Assembly: GCA_000727475.1 (NCBI GenBank)
Contig: KL647314.1
Span: 1,518,812-1,582,811, forward strand
Direction of reading: 5' to 3'
Length of the DNA: 64,000 bases
Origin: Sarcocystis neurona
Taxonomy: Eukaryota > Apicomplexa > Conoidasida > Eucoccidiorida > Sarcocystidae
Part shown: in pieces, positions 44,491 through 55,400 of the stretch
Position numbering within the stretch: the first letter of the stretch is position 1
Layout: each line of letters begins with the position of its first letter
Made by a program: the position numbers and the translations under genes
Notes under the pieces: generated by a model
Seen by the model: the letters and a program-made list of their open reading frames with translations, nothing else
Told to the model about the DNA's origin: nothing
The model's database searches: none

Positions 44491-47400
44491 GTAAGCTGGC
44501 GACAGTGCAGCGTCGACTCTTACGTTTCGAATTATTTTAACCGCTGCTAAGACACATGTGTCACAAAGCTGGGTAGTACAATAGCTTCCATGTATGTCTA
44601 TACTACTTATGTAGATGTATATATATGTCTGTGTATATATGTATGTTCATGTGGCTTACCTGTTCTGTTGTATTCATCTGGTCTCTGGATGTGTATCAAA
44701 ATAGAACCGGTCCTCGAAATCTACTGGAGACACCTGCCAGCATCTATCATGCTGCTGCATGCAGTCCTTTCTTTTCATCTAGGCGTTCGCACTGCGGCGG
44801 CCCTTGTCTTCTCCCCGTTGTGTGTTCTGTCTCTGTCGAGCTGCCTGGTGCTGCTGCACGTCGCAGCGTCAGGAGGTTTTATGTGTGTACGCATAACCTT
44901 GTCGAACTTATCCATATATATATATATATCTGCGTCTACATACTTAGCTGTGCAGCTCTTCTTTACATGCATATATGTGGATATAAATCCATCCGTAGAA
45001 GTAGAATATATATACGTATATAGAGAGAGAAAGAGAGAGAGGACTTTGGTGTTTGCGGCGTGTAACGCCGTCCGTGCGGCTGCTTCTTCTTCGCAGTTCT
45101 GACTCGGGCTCCCTGCTCACCATGCCTCCAACCAGACACTTTATCGCGTCTATTCCACGCAGAATTTCTTATACAGCAAAGTCTATGCATATGTGCTTGG
45201 ATAGGTGTGTACACACTTGCACGTCTGTGTCTACACACGTATCTATAATATATCTAGGGAGAGCGCCACTGCTGTTTCACTCCATCAGAAGTGGTTCACA
45301 CTACGGGTACGATTCTCCGTAATGTACGCACGTTAACCAGGGTATAGCCGTGACGTCCTCGGAGAGACGGCCGCACTTGCTAAACGCATAACAGCGACGT
45401 CTCTTGTGTGAGAGATCGCAGAGCTTTAGTTCCGCTCTTTTTGCGTCTGTGTGTGTGTGTGTCAGCATCCACTGGTGGTGTTATGATCCATGCATGGGTC
45501 TGCATGTATCTGCGGAAAACGCCAGTTGCTGACGACGACTACGCCGCATCGCTGCAGCGTCACGCCTCCTGTTTATCTCGCTTTATTCTTTGCTGCCGGT
45601 GCTGCTGCTTGTACGGCCTCCGCTTCCTTTGTTGCTGCAGGTAATATTCAGGTGGGAGACGTGTGCTTCTTTCTAGGTGGCCAGGAGCAGGAGGCTGCGC
45701 TGCAGCTGCTAACACAGAAGGAGCATGCGCTGCTGCTGCGTGGCTGTCTGGCCGTAACCGACGCGCACTATCTCATCGAAGGCGTCTGTGGGGTGCGCTC
45801 TTCACTAGCAGAGAAACTCGTGTTGGAGGAAGTAAGCAAATGGATCGCGGGATTCTTTTCTGTTTTTATTGCTGCTGTGCTGCGTTTGGCGAGAGACACG
45901 CCTGCTGCGCTGCAGGACTGTCCCCTGCTGCGCGCTGAGGCAGAAGGCTCGAGACGCAGAGAAGCCGATGCGTACAGCAGCAGCAGTAGCGGGACGAACA
46001 CTCTAGAGCAGAGGAGCAGCAACAGCAAAAGAGAGAGTCTCAGAAAGAGAAGCGGCGACAGAAGTAGCAGCAGCGGCTTCAGCAGCACCTTCCTTGCAGG
46101 AAAGGAGGACGAGCAAAGGAAGACAAAGCGATGCTTCAAGTGCTGTTATTGCTGGCGTTACTACGTTGTGGAAGCAGCAGCGACGTGCGAGGGAGACAGC
46201 TCCGCAGAAAAACAGCCACGTTACCAGATAGACGATTTCACCAGTGTAGCTTCAGTGGAGAAAGCTTTGCTGTCTCGGTGCACGCCAGTGGAAGAGGAAG
46301 TTGCGGAAGCTGTTACTGCAGCTGTGGTTGAACACTTGTGGACGCGCACGGGTGGTTCTAAGCCACAGCGAAGCAGAGAAGCAGACGCGATTGGCCCGGA
46401 CGTTCGCCAAGAAGACTCGCGAGGCGCCAGTCCCCGGAGGTGCCTTGCAACGCATCCATTGCCTGCAGAGCATCCCCCTGTAAACGCACCAGCGCAGAAC
46501 TTTTCTGGCGACTCAACAACATGCACGTCGCAGGTAGATATTCTTCCTGGAGGTATGCAGACGCCTGCATCGCATGCAGGAACTCGGCAGGCACATGTCG
46601 TAGTTAAGCAGGCAGTGCCCTCTGGGAATGTGACAGAACGAGAGTCAGATGCTTTGGTCGGGGGAACTGAACTGCTGTCTGTAGGGAGGACGGCGCTGTG
46701 CTGTGTGCTTCTAATGCGGTTGGGACGGTCACTGGAGCTTCACGGCGTTTCGAAAGTAACTGCTGTTGCTGCAGAGCTCTTCCCCTCTTTCCCAGTTGAC
46801 TCCTTTATCCCCACATCTCCCCCTTCTGGTGCTGTCTCGGAGACGGCTGCCGGTGATAACGGCGCTGGTGCTGCTGCACCATCGCCTGGTTGCGGAGAGG
46901 GCACGGTTCCTGCAGCCGCTGCTTCTGCCGACGTTGCTAGCGCATCTCGGTTGTCGAAGCAGAAGCGGCAGCAACATACGGCTGTGAAGGACCCACCGCT
47001 GACACAGCTGCGGCAGGTGCTTCAGGCAGCTCTTGTGACCTACGTGTATCTAAGAGGATGCCAAGGAGCGGTGCTAACTACGGCAGCTTTGCGGAAGCTG
47101 CTTGTTTGCAAGGTCCCCTTTGATTTGTCACCTCGGGTGTCTTCTGCGGACGCGGCTGCTTGCTCCTTTCGTGATTCTGCTGTTGCCACTCCTGCATCAG
47201 CTGCGTCCTCTACCAAGGCGACCGATGCTGCAGCGGCCTTTAAGACTACAGCGGGTGCACGTGAGCGTCAACATGAGAGGGCAGATGAGTGGCTGGCGCT
47301 GAAAGACAAGGAAGCGCAATGTGTTGTAGATACCTGTGCTGTCCAGGCAGAAGCAGCAGTAGGACTTGCAGCACTAGGAGAAGCAGCGGGATCAGCAATG

Positions 47401-48657
47401 AACGCGCCCACAAAAGGCCAAGTCGACTTGTCTGCGAACGCGGCAGCGGCCAGTGTACGCGAAGAAGCAGCAGACGTTCCTGTATATCCGCCAACTGCTG
47501 ATATAAGCAGTAGCGCGAGCACAGCGGCGTCGTCAGTGTCCCCGTTTCTGAAGAGAGAGGTGGCGAGCATCTCGCCCTCTCAGACGACCGCTACCAACAG
47601 CGCTGCCGGCAGGAGTGACGCGGACGTTGTTGACACTGCTGGGGAGGGCGCGACCGACGGCACTGCTGCGAACACGGCCGCTGTGGCTGCTCAGACCACT
47701 GCTGACAATAATGATGCTGAGTGTGTGCCGGTGGAGGTAGTAGGCTTGATGGATACTCTGCTGCTCCTCTTGCATCACTGCGACGAGGAAACATTTGTGT
47801 TTCTTGGGGAGCAGAAATTTTCTGGTTCAGGTGTTATGCTGCTGCGAAGTGTAGGCGTAGGGGGGGGTTCTGCCGCCTTGCTGCCGGGCAGCGCACGCCT
47901 GCCGCGCCGGCTGCAGGCAGCCGCAGCAGCGGGTGATGCTGCGGCCGCAGCAGCAGTTGAGCAGCGGCAGCATCAGCACGTGCGACGCTTGGCTCGACTC
48001 TTCGGTCGCCGACGCACAGCGATAGAGAAGGAGATGGAACGACTGTTTGCACGAAAGCAGCCCGTGTTTTCACGTGTGTCGCTCAATAGACACAAGGCAC
48101 TTATGGCCATATTTAAAGTTGCATGCAGACCTTTCCTCGAAGCTATAAGAAGCAGACATTTCACTCGACTAGAGGTCAGACAGATGCAGGTAGAATGTGC
48201 GGCTGCTGCTGAAAGCCTGCGCGACCTGGTGGCTAGTGAAGACGGGTGTGTTGTTGACGGCTTACTTGATGAATTGCTGGCGTCCAGTCTCCGCAGGTGC
48301 CTGCATACAACCCAACTAGATGAATCAGTTGATGCTGTTACGATCGGACAGTCCGCTGCTGCTGGTAGCATAGGAAGCAACGCTCTTCATCTTGGATCAA
48401 GTAGTGTTCCCGCTTCTGCTGCTGCTAATATACGCAGGAGCCTTCCTGCTGGTGCGGTGTCACGCTGGGGCTCTGCTGCTGCTGAGAGTAGTGTCGCCGC
48501 TGCGTATACGCGGATGGCGGAAGGAAGAGGCACTGGCGTGGGAGACACAGGGGAAGACAACGACGTGCTTTTGAAACCGACCATTGTAGAAGAAATTTGC
48601 AACCGCAGCAATGACAGGTACCAACAGCTACTGACCAGCAACATCGGCGTGCGGTAG
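41580..48657 (+). CDS. VPS51: VPS51, vacuolar protein sorting-associated protein 51
   Basis: VPS51 is a subunit of the GARP and EARP tethering complexes, which capture endosome-derived vesicles at the Golgi or recycling endosome; its N-terminus binds a SNARE in other eukaryotes. I place the start at the ATG at 41580: just after it comes KKKIGALLSSYYNLENENIG (residues about 30-50), the short N-terminal motif of the family. Residues about 305-450 are the Vps51 domain: FDVRAFFSAAVESMSLRELL, LQMLVYENYTKFLEAAETVR and QILFTLPDVLRWYLSN. The conserved C-terminus is in exon 2: ALMAIFKVACRPFLEAIRSR, FTRLEVRQMQVECAAAAESL, LLDELLASSLRRC and PTIVEEICNRS near the stop at 48657. Exon 1 ends at AGCA/GTAAGC (44490). 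Exon 2 starts at 45641 or 45677, both in phase. At about 1,975 residues it is more than twice the usual length because of Ala, Ser and Gln runs between the conserved blocks. Confidence 0.9.
44491..45640 (+). other. VPS51 intron
   Basis: It begins GTAAGC and ends CTTTGTTGCTGCAG. It contains TA runs and the repeat-type sequence seen elsewhere. An alternative acceptor TTCTTTCTAG 36 nt further on keeps the same phase, so two products differing by 12 residues are possible. A small extra exon inside cannot be excluded. Confidence 0.6.
45641..48657 (+). CDS. VPS51: VPS51 exon 2
   Basis: It begins with NIQVGDVCFFLGGQEQEAAL, then LLLRGCLAVTDAHYLIEGVC. The middle 550 residues are Ala/Ser/Thr-rich and disordered, with conserved islands AALVTYVYLRGCQGAVLTTA and PVEVVGLMDTLLLLLHHCDE. 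The C-terminal 230 residues hold the family's conserved helical end. The plus frame opens at 45490 with an ATG, but the first 50 residues are intron. Confidence 0.8.
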
Positions 48658-48723
48658 TCGTGGACTATGCTTTTGAAATTCCTCTTCGGGTGTCCACGGC
48701 CCATAGGACAGCAGATTATACGC

Positions 48724-49439
48724 TCAGCGCCGTCCTCTGGGGGGTCTGCTAGTTAACCGTACGTGCGAAGTCTGACGGGACACCTCCTGTATTGTTCTGC
48801 TGTTCAACCCCCACGACGCTTCTCGCAGGCAGGCGTCCACGCAGTGCTGCTTTGACTGGCGGCACCTAAACCTGCAGGATTGTACTGGAAGGGCGTGCAT
48901 GGCTGGTAAAGAAGGGAACTTTTCTGTTAGGTAGTCTCTTTCTGCGCTCTGGGGGGTGTCAATCGTCCGCCAACGAATGACAGCGGAATCCACGTGAGCG
49001 CCCGTTCCACGCTCTGCGGCTCACTAGTTACACGTGCAGTCCCGCGTAGGTGCGCATTGTTGGGATGCATTTTTCCAGGTACCCTGCGTAGCCGTGCACG
49101 CCGCAGTGTTCTTAATTAATTTCGCGCCTTCGTCAAGATCAGGTAGCTACGGTTGTCGCGGTTGCAAAAATCAACAGGAAGTGTCATTCTGCTTTTCGAA
49201 AATCTGTTGACCGCATGTGTCATGCACAAGGGTTGTGCACGCGCAGACCTGTGTGTCTGCGTGTTCCCCTGTTCATGCAAATCAGAAGCAACTTTTTTAT
49301 TATGGCCACGTGCTAGGGTATGGATGTTCCTCCTGAGGTCAGCGCTGGCGCCTGCGGAGTCCCCCTGAATGCCGTGAGGACGCCAGTAGCGTTGCGGGAA
49401 TGATCTCGTTGCGCGCAGGTAATGCCGTAAGAAGTACAT
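48724..49439 (-). CDS. Small two-exon protein with paired CX3C motifs, possibly mitochondrial
   Basis: Exon 1 is 49439-49249, starting at an ATG: MYFLRHYLRATRSFPQRYWR is basic, without acidic residues, and looks like a mitochondrial presequence. It then reads ADLRRNIHTLARGHNKKVAS. Exon 1 exits in phase 2 at ACACACAG/GTCTGC and exon 2, 48871-48724, enters in phase 2 after ATCCTGCAG. Exon 2 reads RCRQSKQHCVDACLREASWG and ends LTSRPPRGRR. Exon 2 lies in a frame with C-x3-C-x6-C-x3-C if the Cys just upstream of the splice site are included; in the spliced form three Cys remain. The product would be 112 residues. The 377-bp intron has no strong pyrimidine tract. It converges with VPS51, with 66 bp between the stops. 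The function is an inference from the N-terminus only. Confidence 0.35.
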
Positions 49440-49449
49440 TTTTGATTGG

Positions 49450-52300
49450 TGGGGGCCGAATAATACTGACGTGCGAAGCTTGACAACTGATTGACGCGTG
49501 CGAAGTATCAATGAGGTGTGCTGCTGGAGCGGTTAATTCATGCACTATGGCGCATTTGCGCGAAGTGCTCGCGCAAGTTGCTTTAGGAGTTGCCAGCAGC
49601 ACAGACACCGAGTAGTGACATCACTTATACACAAGATAGAAAATGTCAGGAAATACGCTAGTTCTGGACCTGGGAGATTTATGCGTTTCACCGTGCGATA
49701 CGTGATTACTTCAGTCGCACTATGAACAAGGTGAATAAGCAGATGCAACAAAGTGCTGAAGAAAAGGTTCGAGCAATGATTGCCAGAGTAGAGGGGAGGC
49801 GCACTTATTCAAAAGAGCGCGTTGTGTGTACCTACGTGAACCTTACAAACTATATGCTCAGACGGACTCCACTTTTGCGTAATTAAGTATTTGCGGGAGA
49901 CACGCGTACTGCAACTCTCGTGTCCAGATAGATAGGCTTGCACGCCTCTAAGCGTGTATACAGGTTTGTCAGACGCAGGCGTGCCAAACAAACAAATGGC
50001 CCTACAATGTGTCGCTGGTTATCCCTGCTTGATATACACATAGCTGATGGATCAAGGTAAATCTTCACGAACACTGACACCCTTGAACCGTCCCACAAAC
50101 TGTAAACAGGACACTCCAGCGAAGGGTACAACATGCTATTGAGTGGCCTGCAGCAAAATCCCTTGCAGCTGGTGCTTGGAATTGCAAGCGCCACAGAACG
50201 ACCAGACCACTGTAGAGTACGCGAGTCACGGAACAATGAAGTTTAACGAAGTTAAGCTGCTTCCGAATTTGTATTTTCAGACAGAATTGCTTCACTTGTC
50301 GAGCGCAAGGTACCAGAGAGCCACCACGAAGTTTGGGCGTTTGAGTGAGTCACACGCGGCCCTCACGTGTAAGAGCATACAGACATATGTACGTAAGTAT
50401 GTATGTATATATATATAACAATATCCAAATATTAGCGAACGGACGCACATATATAACATGGTAAACAAGTACATGCCTACACCTTGCACACAGGGTAGAC
50501 GCACACGTTCACAAGCATGTCTTCATTGGAATTTTTTGTCTGCATAAATATTTTTACTACGCTGCGTGCGTATGCACCTGTACATGAGCAGGTTGAAGCT
50601 GGAACTGAGCACTGGCATACAATCGAGAAATAAGGACGATGTAGCTATCCTGGAGAGAAAAGAGAATAGAGGAGCACGATGCCCCGGTGAGTGATGGGAG
50701 AAGGTGAGATTCTACAAGCAGGAAGATACGTAATGGAATAAACTCGAGGTGCAACTTGACGGTAGAAGGGTATGGAAAAGCCTATTAGGTGGTGACGCAG
50801 TGAACGCAGCCAAAGCGGCGTAGCAAGACAGGAGATTATTAGAACTCTATGTTCTTCAAGCGAAGAAGAGAGAATACAACACAGAAGACCTACAAGCGTA
50901 TAATATAAGAGACTGGCGCAATAGATTGCTGCATGTCTCTGTATAAATTCGTACAGGGGTGGTAAGCTTCCTTTTATTCGTCAACACTGCAGAGAGTTCG
51001 AGGTGACTTCACATCTCGACATACATCTTTGGCTGCAAATACATCCACACATCTCTGTTTTACATCGGTTTGTCCTTCTGTTGATATATATATATATATA
51101 AATATATGTCTAGAGAAATGAGGAAGAGAGAGAGAGAAGAAAAAAAAAGCCCATAAGAAGCAGAAAAATGTTTACATTCCCGTGTCCGTACCTTCTGTAT
51201 TGTCCACACATTCCGCTACTCGTACTACCATTACTACTACTACCACTACCATACTGCAACCACTACTACACTCCCCGCTACACAGATATGCGTACCTAGA
51301 GTACAAGAAAACATTTTTTGCGCGCTCTGTGCCTATCTCCTTCCCACGTGTACGCATCTCCCCGTCCTCTGAATTTAATTGCATATGCGATATTCATCTA
51401 TGTACACGAACATCATCTGTGTCACCAGCTCGCCTTACACAAGAGGTTCTGTGTCTGCCTCTAATAAGCCTGTATATCTGTGCGCTGGCACACTATTTCC
51501 TCCATACCCTCACAGCTCCCATACGTTGTTGTACATGAATTTTCCACAAGGTAGATATTTCCTCACTTTTGCGATAGGGTCATGCCATTACGTATCTCTT
51601 CTCGATGCCCGCCAGGGACGCGCAGGAAAGTGAATACGTATGGTGGTGGGATAACTTGCGGGCGGTAACAGCGAACGGAATAACGCCGGTGCCCCGATTC
51701 ACTCTGCAAGTCTTTTGGCTGGAAGCACGGTTTGCAGGCATTTTGATCAACGTGTGCGGAGTTTTTTTACTTCTTCTGCATCTGGCATAATTATGCGTGG
51801 GACGAGCCGACTAATGCCTAGTACGATTATACATGAATCTATATTATACATGTATATTTGTGCCTGTGTGGCCTCGAGAAACTACTTCTAAAATGGCGCA
51901 CGCATAAGCACCTCTGGACCGGATTATCGATTAGCTAAAAGAAACCACACATATGCATAGTCACTATTAGAAAAGGCTGTCGCAGGCTAAAATCCAGAAG
52001 GAGGATGAATAATACAACCTCCTTTTCCGATTGCAGTACCATTTGAAGCTACGTGTACGGCCATACGTGGAAAGCGTACCTCGCTACGTGGTGTAGATGA
52101 ATTCGTACATCGACTGCCCAGGTTTTCTGAGAAAATGGTGCCTTACAGCCTTCCATGGAACGCTGCGCCATGTCTAGCAGTGTACACTGCCTATTTCTTT
52201 GTAGCACCAATACAGGTAACCGCACTAAATTATTCCTCCCCCTCTAGATATGGACATATCGCCAGATTTGATCTCATCTCACTACGCTCAACAGAAAATT
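49450..52300. other. No gene firmly supported
   Basis: TA runs at 50403-50416 and 51084-51100, and a TACCACTAC-type triplet stretch at 51215-51270. Short frames that look partly coding (50236-49883 minus; 51605-51790 plus, ending in a hydrophobic segment) lack splice or start support. Confidence 0.4.
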
Positions 52301-52306
52301 AATTCT

Positions 52307-52411
52307 TCATCTCTTGGGTAAGGTATTTAGGGGCTCGATCATATAGAAAGCTCGTGGCGACCTGGTTTCGGCACTAAAGCAAAGCCTTTTCTCTCCATAA
52401 TTCTCCTTCTT
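52307..52411 (-). CDS. Terminal exon of the coiled-coil gene
   Basis: The acceptor is TTTTCTGTCCTGCAG, entry phase 0, then 34 codons to TGA at 52307. It reads KKENYGEKRLCFSAETRSPR then AFYMIEPLNTLPKR. Not coiled-coil. Confidence 0.5.
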   Translation of the reverse strand, partial: KKENYGEKRLCFSAETRSPRAFYMIEPLNTLPKR

Positions 52412-55400
52412 CTGCAGGACAGAAAAACGTTCGTATTTCTTGCTGAGCAAGGCCCACTGCAGATCCCTTGTTCGATCCCTTCGTCTTCTTTTTTGCGTCC
52501 TCTGTTCCTAGCGAGACACTACGCCGCTACTTCGAGCTTCGCCTTCAACAGCTCTTCCAGCTTTATAAAGGCTTCGAACTGCGGGAGAAACGGACGCACT
52601 TGCTAGTAACGCGTGCAGGTTTTAGTCACTGGCAAGTCCAGATACATGTCTATGTGTACATGTGATGTCTGCTATGAAGTACGTGGGTGAGGATACCTGT
52701 ATATGTATATACACGTATACACGTACATATCTTTGTGTAGTTCCAAGTTTACACTGACGGGTGCAAAGAGTACTTCCTCAAAAGTGGTTCCCCAGTAGAG
52801 TTTACACTTGTGTCAGTACCAATCCTTTAGCAAAATTGGGCCGAGAGAAGGAGGCGTAAGCAAATCAACATCCAGAAGAGTCCCTCTGCAGTCGCCGAAT
52901 ACTTGGAAAACGTCAGTGCCTCCGCTATTCGTCCTTTTATGCGCCATTCAGCAAGCACACTTTGCACTACACCGGTGTGCAAATATATGTATATATATAT
53001 ATATATTTATATACATGTATATGCACCTTCAACGGGCGTCCGTTTCACTACGTAGGTATGCAAATATATGTATATATATATATATAGATACATACGTACA
53101 GCCATGATCCGATTGATTACGAGAACACGAGTAATACTGATCCTGTGTACTGAACAGTTTCCACTTACAGAAACTCTCCCCATTTCAAGGCTTTTCAAAT
53201 GTCATAATGCGTGCGTTGCGTGAAGACAGTCTAGGACCTTCCTCACCTGCTGCCTACGGAAATCTTGAAGTTTTACCAGCTGCTCATGCTGCGCTTGAAG
53301 GACCACCGCTTCTTCTTCAGTCTTCGCAATCTGGAAAGAAAACACATCAGTGTTTTGGTAGACAAACATTACTCGTAAAATTTCGTTCTTAGTAGAAATC
53401 GTATGCATATATATATATATATATGTATATATATTGGTATTACACGTGTCGTCACACCATATATATATATATACATATATATTCGTCTGTATACATATAC
53501 ATACATACACACATACATACGCAAATACGCCTGTGTTACCACCGTAGAGTTTCTGTAAAAGGAAGAAATAAGCACACTGACACAGAGAGAAGGCACTCCT
53601 ATGCATCTGCACGGGAGGGAAGTTGGAACCTCTCCGCTGTGGCGTTGACAGGATGAATTGCTGCAATAAACATAGGTCCGATTGTGATGCATTCAAACGT
53701 ACGTATGAACTTCTGTAATATGTGCAACGATAGTTTACGTGTACTGGTATAAGTAGGTTCAAACAAATACGTACGCCCATAATGTATGTACCTGCGGCTT
53801 GACAAATCCATTTTAATTTGCGATTCACCGTTTACAGAAGTGCATATCCGAACACATACGTTTTGACGTCAGTCTTCGCTGTGCGTCCACACTTTTACGT
53901 ACGATTCATCGAATTTACACTTTTCTATCGGAACAAACACGTTTTTACGTTCGGCTTCATCATATGTTTCTGCGTTTGTCTTCACATGTGACCAGCTCCC
54001 AACATGTTGGGTACACTCGAAATCGCACATAACTTTAATAGGTATGTAAAGCCAGAAAGCATGTTGACGAGTGTCGCAGAAATTACTAGGCACGTGCATT
54101 CCAGTCGACCTGCATTTCTGCACACATCCCTGCGTCTCGCTCTACAAGACTACGCAGTATGTCGAAGCTTGCTGCAGCAAAGGACTGAGAGTAATCGAAT
54201 ATGATAGGCTGCTCTGCGACTGCCGTTACGTGTAAAAAACCAGCGTCAGTGACGACGTCCAGAAGGGCTCACAAACAGAGCGGTAAACAGGTGGATTATG
54301 CGTAGGCCTCAGTAAAGTTCCGGAGTGCAGTACACATTATCGAAGCGATACTCATAGACGTAAACTGTCTGCGAATAGCGCAGAAGAAAAACGGGTAAGC
54401 TGCTTCTTCTGCGCCTAACGTGCAGATAGAAAAAAAAGCTAGAGCGGAAACAGACTACATATATGCGTGTAAACCTGTAATCGATAGCACTACTTGTATA
54501 CAATTGTGCGTATGCAACTAAATCTATACGCAGTCGTGCAGAGTGACGCAAGACTCAGGTGAACGTCAAGGGGGCGGAATCACAAAAAAGACATTGTGCT
54601 TTGTTGGCCACGCCGCAGTACGCGGCCTTCCACTCTTCTATGTTCAGTTTGTGCTTCTGTTCGTCGTTGTCGTCCGTCTCTTTCTTTTGATTTGTAAATG
54701 CGCTGGTGTGTTAGTTTACATATATATATATATGTGTATGCCCGTTTGTGTGTGCGTCTGTGTATCTGTGCGCCTGCGCGGCATAGACGTCCAGCGGAGC
54801 GCAACCAGGTCGTCCTGCGCGGCGCTACGAATTCACACGTGCACATGTATCCAGAGGAAAAGATACATGCATATATGTAGATGTCTGTAACTATACGTGC
54901 TTCTATATTTGTGTGTATATGTCTATGTATAAATATACTGACACGCGCATGTAAATTACTCTTTACACATGTATACACATATATGTATATATATATATAT
55001 GTATATACATATACTGATGCGTACAGATATGCGTGCTTCTATGTGTGCATATATACATATACGTGTGCATACGCACACTGGTACGCGCATATAAATTTCT
55101 CTCTACACGTGCATATATACACGTATACATGTACATATGCTTCAAGCATAGGTTGGCACGTACATTTTCATTTTTTCTTCTTTTTGGTGCGTTACTAGGT
55201 AGGTGTGAATCAAGCGGTTATGCAGTAGTATTTGTTGATACAAACATGCACAGAGGACACATAATACAAGAGTGCACTTGCAGGTGCAGTGCTTGCTTGT
55301 GGTTTGCGGATGTGAACGAGATATATCCGCGGGATTTGATGTGCGCATACGTGCAATATTCTCGCTCTAAGAACTGAGGTATTGCACTTAGAGAGTACAC

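Noticed and set aside
49883..50236. 117-codon minus-strand frame with partly protein-like sequence
   Set aside because: No ATG, no clear acceptor, and the plus strand is also open; too weak to call.
51605..51790. 61-codon plus-strand ORF ending in a hydrophobic segment
   Set aside because: ATG start and fair composition, but the complementary strand is open too and there is no supporting context.
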